The notes under the pieces: model-generated
The model's input: the letters and a program-made list of their open reading frames with translations, nothing else
Databases searched by the model: none
What the model was told of the DNA's origin: nothing
NCBI GenBank assembly: GCA_013398275.1
Contig: VZSE01002186.1
Coordinates: 1,764,428-1,828,427, forward strand
Direction: 5' to 3'
From: Promerops cafer
Lineage: Eukaryota; Chordata; Aves; Passeriformes; Nectariniidae
DNA: 64,000 bases
Program-made: the position numbers and the translations under genes
Shown: piece after piece, positions 35,336 through 49,019 of the stretch
Layout: each line of letters starts with the position of its first letter
How positions within the stretch are numbered: the first letter of the stretch is position 1

Positions 35336-38300
35336 TTGAGGAGACATTCCTATAGGGATTCTTTAATGTTAAACATGAGCTGATTTCCTTTTGGAATGTT
35401 CCTCTCAGCAGCAAAATTAATAGGCTTTTTTTTACCAGATGACTTAGTCTTCCACATAACTCCTAAGTACTCTTCAAAGTCTCTCAATTTTCTTGAAATT
35501 TGGTTGAAACAGTTAACAAATTGAGAAGTTATTACAGAGCTGAATTAATAGCATCATTGCACAAGCCTCACGTCTTTCGAAAATTAGACCAAAGAAACCT
35601 CAGCTCATGACACAGGAAACTGACAAATTTTAGATTACAGTAAGAAAGGTGAAGTAGAATACATAGTAATAAAGGAGACCACCTCTTTTTTTTAGCTGAA
35701 AGCACACAGCTATGTAGGAAATGGCAAAACCTTTCAGGAATATAAGTTTGTGGTTAGACATATAGTGATAACAAAAAGATCATTAGTTGATAGGTCATTG
35801 CTAGCAGGAGATAAAATCTTGAATTGAATAAAGAACAAGGTGACATGTTACGCCAGGCCCTAATGTAGAACCAGATGAGGGATGCCTTTCCTGCAGTATA
35901 CATTACACATTCAGAAACTCAAAGGTGTCTTCACTTGACCTTCACTTGACTTCATAAATTATTTTAATGGTTAATGAGACTGATGGGTGTTCACACAAGG
36001 ATATAAATAGCCTTCATATTCTCCTTGCAACCTTGGTAATAAATGAGCTACTGCTGCTACAGAGGGGTAAACTGAATGTTCTACTGCAAATAAGTACTTC
36101 CAGCATTGTGCTTGCAGCAGTTCTAGACAGACCACAAGAAAATGGGAACTCAACAGAGAGCAAGACTATCATTAAAAGCATTGACAGAAAATTCTAACAG
36201 AAAAGAAACATCAGCAGCAGAGCAAAAAAAAAAAAAAATTATATTACACAGTACTGACAAGCCATTTGAGGTTAAACATTTTTTAAGTGTTAAGTTTGGG
36301 AAGTGGTCCACTATGGCAATGTGTATTAGCTTATGATTCAAACAGACCTTTCCTTGGAACTATGCAACTCCATTATGCTCTTTCATCATAAAACTATAGC
36401 CCTGACCATCTTAGAGAAATGGTGAAACGTTTTTGAAATAGCTTAATGTTCTTCTACAAAGGAAAATTTCTGTACAATGTTTCTTGCAAGACATGTCTTG
36501 AAAGTGTCATCAGGAAGCAAAGCAGAATTTCAGGTATTTCAAGTTGGCCCAAATAATTTCACTGCTCCAAACGAAGTTTTTTTCTGTAGAGTCACGTATG
36601 ACCCAAGCCACTCAATGAGACAGTGCTGTGAAAACTGCAGAAATGCTTTTCTGGGCCAATGCCAATTTGACCATAGGATGGTCCTGCAACTCTCAATTTA
36701 GGGCCCTATATATTACCAGAATTCTCCATATGGATGGGAATCAGAAACACATAAAGCTAGATAGTACTACTCATCAACTTAATGTAAATGTATTTCACAT
36801 CTACAGCCCTTGACACATCGCTCCTCTTTCTTTTCATTAAAATGTGAAACACCTATGTTGTGAATCTTAAGTTGACCAACTTACTAGAAGGACTATAAAA
36901 GTATTATGGTGCTCAACTATTAAGTAGATGGTTACTAATATTTGCACTTACATATTGCCAAATAATTTAAACCATAAAATTTAAACCTTTTTTTTTTTTT
37001 TTTTTATTGCCAAAAAGTTTAAACTATGTAGTAAGGGGGGAAGAAAAGGAAGAAAGAAAAAAGATTCACAAATTTCTCTTTTACTTTTGCCCTTCTGGAT
37101 GATTCCCTCACTCAGAGATGTTTACTTTACCATCCATCCTTCAGTACCTGAACAGAAGACCTTCATTCCATGCCCAGAGTAATCCTTTTTGTTGCAGGGC
37201 TTAAATTCAGTAGTTATACTGAAACAAAGTGCCTTGCTAGACTTAACTAAAGCTTTACCTCTTGCACACTTCCCCTGCAATCAAATATATGCATAGTAAG
37301 TAATGCAATCTAAAAACAGCTAATGAGTATTTCCTATGGAAAAATACTCCTTTGGAGAAATGTACTCCTCAAGGACAGTCCTGATTTAGACTAGATCAAA
37401 TAAAATATATAATTACTATAATACAGCTGTGAGTGGAGGAGGGGGTGGAGAGAGGGAGAAAGAAAATAAGGGACTGATAACTTGATGTAAATAACACTAA
37501 GAATTATTTTCCTGCTGACATCAGTACTGCCCAATGCTGCTCTTTCTTGTTCTGAAACATTTGCTCTGGCCAGTGACCCTGGGACCTGTCATGCTGCGAG
37601 GTAGCAGGTGCTGTAGCATTGTCAACCCCAGGCCCCCATCCTGGTTCCTTCCTCTCACAACACTCAAAATATGTTTTGACAGACATGACTTCAGAGCTGT
37701 ATTACTTTAGAGCTATACTGTATCTCCAGAATAATAACATAGTGCTGTTTTTAAAAAGAAGTCCATGGTTAAGCAAGGGTAGCAGCAGGATACAATACAA
37801 TTGCAAAAAACCCCCAAAAAACCCTATTTGTTACAAGGGTACATCTCCATCACATATCGGGCATAGAAAACAGAAAGCTGAGGCTCCCTTCATTTCTAAC
37901 CCTGGTAGCACCTCGTGAAAAACTCAACCTAAAAACTGAGTAAGATTTTGGCTCCAAAATTTGGTTTGTTTTGGGGAATATTGAGGGGTTGTTTATTTGT
38001 TTTGGGTTTAGTCCTTCTCTTGCTGTTGCCAGGCTTTCCAAGAGATTAACCAAAGACTCTGTAAGAGCTTCAGATCTCAGTACAGTTTTAAACCTTATGT
38101 TATCTCTCTTTAAAGGTTACTGGGTTCTAGCCTGTTTCATCTTCCAACTGCAGCAGACATTTATATTTATAACCTGCTCATCACCATGATACCTAAAGCA
38201 TCTAATAAAAACCAGAAACAAGCAGCTTCCTGGACCCTGCCTTTTATTACTCAACAACAGAGAGCAGCTGTTAACAACATAATTGGGTTTTATTTATTTT

Positions 38301-41300
38301 TGCCTTCTGATCTCCTCCCAAACCAGAGAAGCCCCAATAAACACTGGCCACCCAGATGACTCCTTCAGGCTCCTCCAATCTCTTTCACATCCACTGCTTC
38401 CAATGACATTCACTGCTGTCCTGCTTCTACTTATCTCCCTCAGTAAGATCTTCGTTTATACATTCTTAAAAGGGAAAACTCGTTTCAGCCTATCTATTCA
38501 TTATGCTTCCAACCAGCATCATAAGGGATCTCCTTAAGCACCAGAAGCACAAAAAGCTGCTGGGAGGCATGAACTTTGCAGGTACCAAACCCAGAAATTA
38601 ACCTGGGCAGTAACCCAGACATCAGACCACCATGACCTGCAGAAATGTACTACCTGCTTTGGAATGGGCTTGTTTCTCCTTTTCACGCTTCTTAAAAAGG
38701 GTATCACTGTAAACTAGGTCCAAAGGAAAATGTGTTTCCATTAATACTGAAGACAGAGTTAACAGAAGAGACAGCCTGAACATATGGGACATGTCCACAT
38801 AGCTAAATAGGAGAACACTTCTAGCAGCTACAATTATCTAGGTCTTCCACAAATTTCAGCAATAACAGAGAAAAAGCTCATTCTTCAGAGGTTTAAACAT
38901 TTGTTTCTTGCTTATCAGAATGAGTTATGGACAACTCTTCATGGCGGATCTGACAGCTGGTATCTCCCTCATTCTGAAAGCAGTGGCAGAATGCATTTAA
39001 AGCTGCAAAAGCCACTGGAGTTAATATCCAAGAAGTAGCAAACACCACATGAAAAATGTGATAAATCCTCCCCAGCTAGATGGCAGCCGCCAGATCCAGT
39101 CATCTTGAGCTAGACTAGATGAAAATACTGCAACATCTTGAATCTCTCTGTGGGAAAAAAAAAAAAAAAACAAAAAAACCAAACCGAATCTAATACGATT
39201 CCAGTGAACCTTTCAAATTTCTACCAGGAAATGAAATGGGTTCTTTCCAAGTCATCTTAACACAAAGGTACCATAGAGTTCCATGGAAGCTGTTGTTGTG
39301 ATGTTTCACACCTTTGTGGTTCCTCAGCAGGTGACATCTCTGAGGCACCACAGTCTCCCTCTGAACAGGCTGCCTGGCCACCCCCATTTCTATCTGTAAT
39401 GGCAGAATTAGTGTAAGGAACAGAAAGGAACTAGAGATCATGCACATGAACAACCTCTTTCCCAAAATTCATGTGTTTAAGGTGTCACAGTGCTTCAACA
39501 TCCAAGCAGTTCAAAGCAAGGTGTTTTGATTTAATTCAACAAAATACAAGTTTTTAAACATTGCCAAAGCAACTTCTCTTGCAAACATCGTTAAATTTGC
39601 CCTAAAAGATAGGAAGAAATTCTGGCATTTCCCATAAAAATGCAGTTCTGGGTTTTGTTCTGCTTTCAGACAAAATGAGACGTAACTAATACAGAACAGA
39701 AATTCTGTGACATGATGCATTTTTGCCACAAACAAATCTCATACAGACGTATCTCCTACTCCATCAATTTTTTTTTTAAATTAGCTTCTTTCTTCCATAG
39801 TTACTGTTATGTGATTGTTTGGACTGGCTACCCCAATAAAACCTTGACGCTTCCTGTACCCCTCCTTTTTTATCATATTTGGCATATTTCCTGAGTTCAC
39901 TTCCCTAGTGCTTACAACTACAGCAGGTCCTTTTAAAGGCAATGCAGCAAACACACAAAACATTATCTTCTACAGTTGTGCAGTTATCTTAAACAGTAAC
40001 ATTTATTTAAACCCTTCTTTAGCTGACAGTTATGAACTGTTTTTATAAGACTGAAGACTTGTCAAAAGTTTTCTTAACTGAAGGTGTACCCTTGTTGCTA
40101 ATTCCATTGCACCTGGTGTATGCTGAAGACACTTCCTGCCCTTTCTTGATCTTACCTCTCGTTTACCTCTAGCTGGAATCAACACATCTTTTGGAAAAGC
40201 AGGTTAAATTTTTTCTCTTCCACACCACTAAGCAAAACACTATCACTATTTCACCCAACATTCTTGCACCTTACGTGCAGAAATGCATCTTTCAGTCAGT
40301 GAGAATCTACTTGTTTGTGTCCAAACCAGGGGTTTGTCCTTCACTCAGCTAAAGAGCACAGGATTTCAAAAAGCAACACTAGAGTCAAAGACGACACTGT
40401 CTCCAGTGCCCATGCACAGTATGCCAGTATTTATGGTGTATTTTCTACCACAATTTGTATTTGCAATTCTATCTGTACACAGTAAAGGAAAAGCAGCCCT
40501 ATGGCTATTAAAATATACAGATGTTCTTATAAAGACAGCAATTATTCAGAGGAGGGGAAAGCAAAAAAATAAAATTAAATACATACAGAATCACACAATT
40601 GAGTTTCAGCCTCCCTCCCCTTTTATTCTTATTTTTGGCATTTGGAATCTCAAAGTACTTCACCTTTTACTGCTCCACTGCTGTTACTGTTCACAACAAA
40701 ATAATTCTGACTCTGTTAGCCCACAGCAGTCACCCTGTTTTGCAAATGATTAGACACATTGTTTTGTTCCAAATACCATCATCTTGGCTTCCATAGGACA
40801 TCATTGTGTAAATTATGCCAGAAGTAAATAATGCATGAAATGTGAAATGTTGCTTATGCCAAAGCTGATCTAATGTTTCTTGGTGTGGAAAAAGACTTTA
40901 AGAAAAAGAAAGGATTAAAAAAAAAAAAAAAGGAAAATTAATTCAAAAGGCTCACACCAAAAAACCACTTGAAATCTATAATCATAATAATAAAGTAATG
41001 CTACAGACATTTCTATTGAAAGTAGAATTCAGCTTCATGACTCATACCGGAGTGAGCAAGCAGACACCATGGACCATGTTCAGACAGTTTGAATTCAAGC
41101 TCAGCCAAGTGTTTCCCATTAGCCAACACTAAACTTTCAGTGCCACCAAGCCAGTGGGAATTACGAGGCCCAAATCCAGCATTTTTTTATGGCTCGGCCC
41201 AAAGGAGCATCACCCCACCACTTCCTGACAGTGAAGGGGACCAACCCAGTCCTGCACATTCAGACTGGAGGACTACACAGGTGCAGGGCTAAAATACTAG

Positions 41301-44300
41301 AACCAATATTTGCAGCTTTTTTGGATGGTGGAAAGACTTCAGGGCAGAAAAAAATCCTACAGACATAAAAAATAAAGCAGAAGAAAACACTGAAGATTTG
41401 CTCCAGTAGTCAAGCATCGAAAGTTACTCGAGACCCCCCCTTTTTTTTGCAGGCTTTACAGTGCTGAACATGGGGCACTCCTGTAGCTCTGCTCAGCAAT
41501 GGGTGCTCATTGTAAAGGCCTGCATGGCCCAAACAGGCACAAAGATGATTTAACAGGCAGCCACTGTGTAACCTCAGAGTGCATCTAAGCAGCCTCTTCC
41601 AGACCAGAGAGTGCCCAGGCTACAGAGGAGCAGCCTCAACACCCCTCTGCAAACATACCACCCAGTCTGAAACAACTGGCAGCACCAAGTGTCTGAACTT
41701 CAGTGTTTGCAGGGTAGATTTATGGGAAAAATAAGCTATTTAAGACATTATTGAAGTCCAAAGAGATAAGACAATAATTTCATAATTATCTAGACAAAGA
41801 CCTGTCTTGTTAGTTGGTCATCATTAAAACAAGACTCTTAATTTTGTAAAAGAAAAAATACAATAACATTTTTGCTCTTACCACAAAGTAATAATTTAAA
41901 ATATATTTGAGCAACCACATCACCTAATATACATCTTAATTCTCATTTTATAAGAAATTTGCTCCATTATAATAGTTAATAAGAGACATACCTACTTGTG
42001 TGGGTATGTATAACATATGCAAAGTTAAATTTAGCTGAAAACTGGAATTCATTTAAAAATACACAGTATTCATCTGCTGAAAAAACAAAAAGCTACACAT
42101 TTCTTATATATACAAAGATTTGGAACTTTATAAACACGTTTTGCCTTTTAAACACTTTGATAAATGAAGTAAATATAATTTGCAGTTAATGATTTAGTTG
42201 ATTATTTCTGGTCACTATGTCCTACCAGACCACAGAACTAACAGATCTCATCCCACCACATTCTTCTGCCTCATCATCTTATCTAAAAGTCAGTAACAAA
42301 AAATAAAAATGAAATTTAAAAAATAATGATAAACAAAAAAAGTTATTCCCAATAGAGTTCTCAATTTTATGCAGTGTCACCCAATAATGCTGCTGAATAC
42401 AATGGATAAAGAAAATATTCCCTCTGTTCAGGAAAAGGGGAATACTATTTGTCCACAGTTGATTTTCTACTCCAGCAACCTTTTCTAGTTAATTATCCAC
42501 TAACTCAGCTGTTAAAGTGTTTGACTGTCTCGAAAGTTGAACTAGCACATATGGCTCATTAATGTTGTATTTTACCACACTGTTGGTATGTTTAGATGTT
42601 AATACATCAGAGAATCTTGCTTTACAAATATTATATCAGATGTATTTCTCAAATCATAGTATTTTAAATTTAAATAGGTCATTTATTTTGATTCCTTGCC
42701 CAAGAAATGCTTGTTCCATCTTTCATGAATCTGTCTTGGCTAAGTTTTTCAGCTCAGCTAAATTCATGTTTTCAGACTTTATACCATCCCTCTTTCACAG
42801 GGAATATTTGAGCCAGATTCAGCCACTGAGGTGAATTGTGTTCAACATCTCCTTTGCAAAACAGACTGTGGCAACATCATCAATCTGTGTATAAACATGA
42901 CAATACTGACAGCAGATTGCTGTAGATATACACAAGACTAGAAGAGGTTACACTCAACTGTTTGGTGAACCCCACTGCACTTATGTAAGTACCATGACAA
43001 AACCACTTACTGAGAAAATAAAAACAAAAACCATTCTTCATTGTCCCTGCTTCATACTGCAGCAACCTCTCATGAAGAAAGTTAACTCTTTTCCATCCCA
43101 GTAGATCTTTCTCCCTCATCACTTTTGTATTATTTTAACCCACTGGCACAGCAAAGCATTATTTTATTAGGAAATGAAATAATTAATTGACACTTGGCTG
43201 TTGTGAGGGTTAATTGTGGAAGGCTGCAGGCCCTAACCAGACTAATTCTGACCATCCCACTGGATGTCTGTGACAAGCAGGTCTAAGAGTCTGTTTTACA
43301 GTGTGATTTGAAACACACTTGGAAGGGATGGTTTCTACAAATCATCTACTGTGTATGTCAACACTGAGGCACTCAAAACTACTAATCTTGTAAACAGTGA
43401 CTATGAAGTGATAGTTTACATCATAAAAAATAGTTTAAAGATGTATTAAGACCTCCATTTTATTTTTTTAATGGATCACATCAGCAAGATAGCTCCAGGT
43501 GAAGTTTTACCCTTTACTTTGTTAAAATTCGGAAATTTTCTTAGTAACAATACTACTGTAGCTTTTACATCTCAGTTTTTCATTTTCCTACTTACATAAA
43601 CACAAGTTTGCTTGTGACTCTAGAAAGACAACGACAGCTTAGGAGATTGTGGTCAGAAGTACTGATACTGAAATGCCAGTTTCCCTTTCCTCCTCTTGCT
43701 GCACTGCTTACATGATGGTGTACCATGCTTTTGTTTCTTCCTGACTCAAAGACGTCAGCAGGATGCAACTTCTCTCTAACACCACTTTTTGATGGATCAA
43801 CTGTTCACTCAGCAAAATCACACCGCCAGCACAAGCATAATGCCACATTCTGTCAACAGCTGCAACAGTGTGAACTTTATTTTTTGTGAAGTAATATTGA
43901 GTCCAGACTTTCCTCACTCAAACAGCTCGCACTGTCCCTGTGACAGCTCTTTTTCTTTTCTGCCTGTTCGAAGCAGACTGTTAGTTCCACCCCAGCTACC
44001 ATGCAGGTAATAATTTATACTTATGGAATTAAGAAAAATAAATTTCAGAAAGCAAATCCTTACTGGCATTTTTCCAAAGAAATATCAGCTTAACCATTTT
44101 TTTGGTCTATTCACACTTCTGCTTTTTGAACACAATACATTTAAGTGTAGAGTTGTAACTATAGAGACAAGACACAATAAACACAAATTAACTCACGAAG
44201 TCTGTGGAAGAAAAGCACGACCATTTGTCTGTGTTCCCTATTCACAGAGTGCTGGAAGGAGAGTCCCAGCTAAAAAATGCAGTGCCTGTACAGCTCCAGC

Positions 44301-46420
44301 ATCACACAATTAGTACTTGTCATCCTTGGAGCTCAAAATAACACAGTGTGTTCGTTTGCAAAGGAAAGAATGCGTTTCCTTAAGAAAATTGGATCTCTGT
44401 ACTGATAGCGCCAAGTCCACAAATAAGATTAAGGTTTATAAAAATGAGAATTAAAGATACTGTCAGACAACCAAGTGAGAATTAATCAAATAAGTTGGAA
44501 ACTAACGAAAAAAAATGCATTCTAGTGTAAATCTTGAGTCCAATTCTGCTCCTCAGTTTCTTAAGACAAAACATCCAGAGACAATAGTAATGTCAACAAA
44601 CAGCAAAACTAGCACAAAGTACTGCTCCTTTGCTGATCAGAGGGCAGTGATTCTGTAAAGCATTATTTTATCTGAGATGCCTGCAGATATCAGCCCATTG
44701 TTAGTCAGCACCCACAACAAACACACTTGGGGTCCCAGACTCAAGCAGCAGAGGCTTTATGTACTTGCTGGTGGCCAGTTTCAAAACAGGGTCACAAATC
44801 AACGACCCCAAATGAGACAGGGCAAACCAGCCATTGTCAGCACCTGGCACAGCCACCGGTGTGGAGTACTGACAGCCCAATGCACTTGGGGAGCATAATC
44901 CAATGGATCTTCAAGGAATAGGCCCAAAACCCCAGAGAGTTTGTCCACATGGCCCCACAAACCTGTTTTAGTTATCTACTGATGACCAACAGTGGTGCCT
45001 CCTGCCTTCCTCCCACACCTCTGCCTGCTGTTTCCCCTTGTTAGAAGGGTTACTAATATTGATCTATGTAACAAAGCATGCTGGGGGATCACTGATGTTT
45101 TTGTGGGCCCAGTGAGTCCAAAACATTTACTTTTATCAAAATGTATTTTTTCTTTGTATAAATTCAGGTTTTTTCCCCTTTGTTAGGAGCCTAAAGCATA
45201 GAGAACACCATTTTCAACCTCATCAACACATATGTATATATATAAAGCCAGCAGATGCTGTTGAATTTCTTCTAATTCTGACAGTCTGCATAAGTGCATG
45301 GCGCATGACTAGTCTGCTCCTTCTCCTTCAACATAAATACTGTAAAAAAAATAAAAATAAAAACAACCCCAGCACAGACTTTTCAGGCAAATAATTACAG
45401 ACATTTTGCAGAGTAACTTTAAATGCCCCTGGTAAAAGATCTAGTATAGGCTTTGTGGAAGTCTGAATACAATCCTAATGACTCTGTCTTTAACCAAACA
45501 ATATGTCTAGCCAAAGACTTTCAGTACACTGGGGAAGTATGATTATACAGTCCACAAAACCCATGCTGTTCTGTCCCTGTCATGCCCTTCTCTGTCCTAT
45601 GAAGTGTCTGACATTTTTAATTTTAGTGGTACCTTTTTTTGCTGCAACCTTTTTTTCAGAACTGAAATAACTCTTGCTGAGTTCATTGTTCGATCCTGTC
45701 TGTAAGAAAAGCGAAATCAGTACAAGCTCTGCTGAACCCCACTGCCCAGCAGAACTGCTGGCTTTAATGAGCCTGGGTGTAATGAATCTGTGTTCAATCA
45801 CTTCATTCTTAGCAAGACCCAGGACTCTCGGGTGCACGCCATCTGCTACGACTGACCCGGCTGCTCTTGGATTTTTTCCATTTATTCCAGCATTTCCTCT
45901 CCAGCCACATGCTCTTTCTTGCATTCCCTACCTGCTCTCTGTCACCCAGCCTCTTTCAGCCACGTAACTTCTTGGATTAAGCCAACTAACCTTCAAACCA
46001 AACCCTTGCCTGTTTGCTGTCCTAGAGCACACACCACTGCTTTTCCCCTAGGAACTGACATCCCAAACAGCACTACTCCATCTAGGATGCACCCACTGAT
46101 TTTTGTCTTGACAGCAAACCCTGCCATTACAGGTGAGGAAGGGGAAGGAGATTTCCTGATGAGCATTATCCTGATGAGTAATAAATCTCAATCAGAGTAT
46201 AAGGAAAAGCTCCTTCGTTCTCAAAGATTTATCCCACTTATTACACAAGTACAACTGAAGACAACAGCACAGGTTTGAGACTGCCACGGCACTAAATGTC
46301 AGTTCTGGAAGCATCCTGTTTTGTAAAACCACTCCTCAATGAATGCCTTGAGAATAAAAAGCTGCAAATTGCACATTGCTTACAAAACCATCCATAACTG
46401 TCTCTTGCTATAGCCCATGC

Positions 46421-46460
46421 AAGGGCCAGAGAATGGTGTTAAGGGCCAGAGAATGGTGTT
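46421..46460. repeat. Exact 20-bp tandem duplication
   Basis: AAGGGCCAGAGAATGGTGTT occurs twice in direct succession with no mismatch, at 46421-46440 and 46441-46460. It is a candidate length polymorphism. It lies in intron 1 of REPS2. Confidence 0.95.
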
Positions 46461-47487
46461 AACGCTTCTGGACTGTGCAGACTCTGCTTAGTAGAAATCC
46501 AGAATTGGTTTCCAAACCAAATCTCCCCATTTCTGACATGAATAAACTCAGCATGATCATTTCTCAGTCGGTCAGTAGGGATGCTGCCTGTATACAAAGC
46601 ACTAATAGTGACAGATGGGGATTTTAAAAAGAACTAAAAACCCCCAAGAAACGCTCATACTCAAAAACTATTTCAAAGAAAGCATGTTATCTTAACCCAA
46701 ATGTGCTGTCTTAGCCTGAAATAGGTGTTCCCTGCACTAGCACAAAATGTATACCAGGAATCTCTGTGTATTGCTCCCCTAACTGTTAGAATGGTAGAAT
46801 TTTTTAATGTGAAAATATTAAATTCCATTTTTGGAACAAAATAAGACAAAACATAAGAAAATATCTCCAACAACATTGTGGGATTTTCCCTATCAAAACA
46901 TCCCCATTTGCAATTTGTTTTTTTTTAACTCATTCCATTAATTAATTTTTCCTGAAGTCTCAGTAAATGTAAGAATACCTGACAGTGGTGGGTTCTGAGG
47001 ACAGGCACACCGGCAGTAGAGCAGAATGCCACGGTGATTAGTGCCCTATAAACAAAAGGGGGAGGGAAGGAAGGAAAAAGAGAAACAGACCCAGATCCCA
47101 CAGGCCTTATTATCTGAATATTCCTGAAGCCAATTACAGGCTTCTTTGCCAGTAAGGTTCTCCCCACGGCATAAATATACCTGGAAATAATCTAAAATAG
47201 TAAAAAACCCGAGAATGTCAAAATCAACCAACCAACAAATCTAAAAAAAAAAAAAACAAAAAAAAACCAAAACAAAACCAAAATCAATACCTTACCATTT
47301 CCAGGCTTAAATCACACATTAGTACCAAAACGACCCTGAAAACGAACTATGATAATAACACAATAATAAATTTCACTTAAATGATAGGGTAAGTAACTAC
47401 ATAGTGAAAATAAGAGGGTTTTTCCATACTTCTTTGAAAAATTAAGTGGCTATTCAGATAAGCCTTTTTATTTGAAATTAAATGTCC

Positions 47488-47526
47488 TGTTCTTCCTCTT
47501 TGCAAAAAGAGGAAAGAGGAAGAACA
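47488..47526. repeat. Perfect 14-bp inverted repeat
   Basis: TGTTCTTCCTCTTT at 47488-47501 and its exact reverse complement AAAGAGGAAGAACA at 47513-47526 flank an 11-bp spacer that itself contains a partial extra copy of AAGAGG. It is a polypyrimidine/polypurine hairpin. Confidence 0.9.
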
Positions 47527-47900
47527 CTCCGAATGCTGTATCTATGCGAAATCTCCACTTTCACCACTTGGTTCACCTGCAAGCCCAAGGTCACAGGTGT
47601 GGCTCAATATAGGATGGTAATACAGGGCTTGGTAAGATTTTTGTTTTACTGATCTGGTAAACAGCACAAGTAGGAAGAAAAATATCCTTGAAACACCACT
47701 ATTTTCATTCAGAATCCCCGGTGCAATACGGATTTATATAACCCATGAAGAGATGATCTGTCAGCTGGCAGGACAGCAGTAGAGTTCACTACCTTTGGGC
47801 AGTGCCTAGGTACATGCCCTCCATTTCAACGTAACTTTTTTCTGCTTGATAAGTAAAAGCTATTGAAGAACAAAATTCCTGAAAATAAAAGTTAAATTAA

Positions 47901-47922
47901 TAAATAAACAAACAAACAAACA
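47901..47922. repeat. (AAAC)n microsatellite
   Basis: AAAC-type units repeat about four times after a TAAA-rich lead (AAACAAACAAACAAACAGG). Confidence 0.85.
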
Positions 47923-48379
47923 GGAATATCCTATCTCAGTTCAGGAAGTATTAGGCAGCCGCAGTGTGTTAGTTAAATTACTCATCCACAGGTAGAGAAG
48001 ACCCAAGTCCGGTTCCTCCCTGTTCCTGGAAACTGGCTGGCACAAGCTTTCTCCCACCCCGGACAAGCTTTTCATCAAAAAGCAGGAGGGCTCCGCCTCA
48101 CAGCCCCTGTTAGGGACCACTTCTGGGACTCTGCTGCTCTTTTCTGGGGCTCTCTGTTGGGGACGGGGGAGAGACCCTCGCACTTCGCACCTTGCATTCG
48201 CGCTCAAGAACTGACATAAAACACCGCAGCATCATTTTACCTGAGGATTTTTTTTTCCACTGACACAACATTTAGCAAAGAACCCTCAGTGGTAAACCAG
48301 GAATTGAGCACATGGCACGTCCTTCCATACAACTGCCTTTATGACTTTCGGGGCCCTTTTGAGAAAGGCGACAGCACTA

Positions 48380-49019
48380 CCGACCTGACAGGGAGAGCCC
48401 GCGCAGAGCCCGGGGGATGCGCAGCGCTCTCGGGTGCCCAGCCCGGCACGGGGCAGCACAGAGGGGCACGGGCGGCCCCCCACGCACCCGCAGCCAGAGG
48501 GCAGACCCGCGGAGCGCTGCGCGCCGGCGCTGCCTGCGCCTCTCCGGAGCAGACAAGCGGGCACGGAGCTGCCCCAGCACCGCCGCTGCGGGGCGGGACC
48601 GGCCCCGCTCCGCTCTGCCCCGCTGCCGACAGGGCTGTGCCTCGTCCCGGCCCCGCGGGCAGCGCAGGGGCACCGGCCCNNNNNNNNNNNNNNNNNNNNN
48701 NNNNNNNNNNNNNNNNNNNNNNNNNNNNNNNNNNNNNNNNNNNNNNNNNNNNNNNNNNNNNNNNNNNNNNNNNNNNNNNNNNNNNNNNNNNNNNNNNNNN
48801 NNNNNNNNNNNNNNNNNNNNNNNNNNNNNNNNNNNNNNNNNNNNNNNNNNNNNNNNNNNNNNNNNNNNNNNNNNNNNNNNNNNNNNNNNNNNNNNNNNCC
48901 CGCCTCTGCCCGCCCCGCGGCCCCTCCGGCTGCCCGCCTGCGCTCCCGGGCCTCCCGCTGTTGCCCCGGTGCGGGACGGCGCTCACGGCGCTCAGCAGCA
49001 CGCGGCTTTCTCCCCACAT
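48380..49019 (-). promoter_or_regulatory. REPS2: CpG-island promoter, inferred for REPS2
   Basis: This is the only dense CpG cluster in the window, with runs such as GCGCCGGCGC and GGGGCGGG (near 48588-48597) and CCCGCCCC (near 48909-48916). The latter two are Sp1/KLF-type GC boxes. The AT-rich flanks begin abruptly on the right at a CR1 tail and fade on the left from about 48380 to 48000. Its position upstream of exon 2 on the minus strand makes it the likely REPS2 start region. The transcription start cannot be placed because 219 bases are unknown. All frames outside the gap were read for the first EH helices and none contains them. Proteins read through this GC-rich stretch are open by composition and are not supported as coding. 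Confidence 0.75.
48680..48898. other. Assembly gap (219 N), probable site of REPS2 exon 1
   Basis: A run of N interrupts the CpG island. The REPS2 first coding exon encodes a low-complexity Ala/Gly/Pro-rich N-terminus and the first EH helices, so it is expected to be extremely GC-rich. Sequence of that kind often drops out of avian assemblies. Neither side of the gap contains the expected exon end, and exon 2 starts in phase 0. Whether the gap length is measured or nominal cannot be told from the sequence. Confidence 0.7.

Larger units (their letters stand above)
14888..48679 (-). other. REPS2 intron 1 (right end inferred)
   Basis: The stretch upstream of exon 2 up to the CpG island holds no further REPS2 exon that I can find, which makes intron 1 about 34 kb. 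Recognised contents are a GC-rich block at 16170-16790, an internally deleted CR1 (18112-19015), a short CR1 (35235-35335), an imperfect duplication next to a single N (26122-26224), a long inverted repeat (27622-27723), a 20-bp tandem duplication (46421-46460) and a 14-bp hairpin (47488-47526). The rest is AT-rich with poly-A/T runs. No nested gene could be supported, although non-coding transcripts cannot be excluded from sequence alone. Confidence 0.7.
1..48898 (-). other. REPS2: REPS2 transcription unit, partial (exons 1-8, 3' part outside window)
   Basis: Seven exons read on the minus strand, each with an AG acceptor and GT donor, join in compatible phases into one open frame of 280 codons plus one base. 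The product matches the REPS family: the end of EH domain 1, a Ser/Pro-rich linker, then all of EH domain 2. The linker words (LPLPRF, SPPASPS, SVERE) and LTLPEF in EH2 fit REPS2 better than REPS1. In known vertebrates the protein is a cytosolic/endocytic adaptor: its EH domains bind NPF-containing partners such as epsin, and its C-terminal region binds RalBP1, coupling Ral signalling to EGF and insulin receptor uptake. Exon 1 is inferred to sit in the N gap at 48680-48898, and exons after exon 8 lie left of position 1. The right boundary is therefore approximate. Identity is from recognition of the family, not from a search. Confidence 0.93.
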
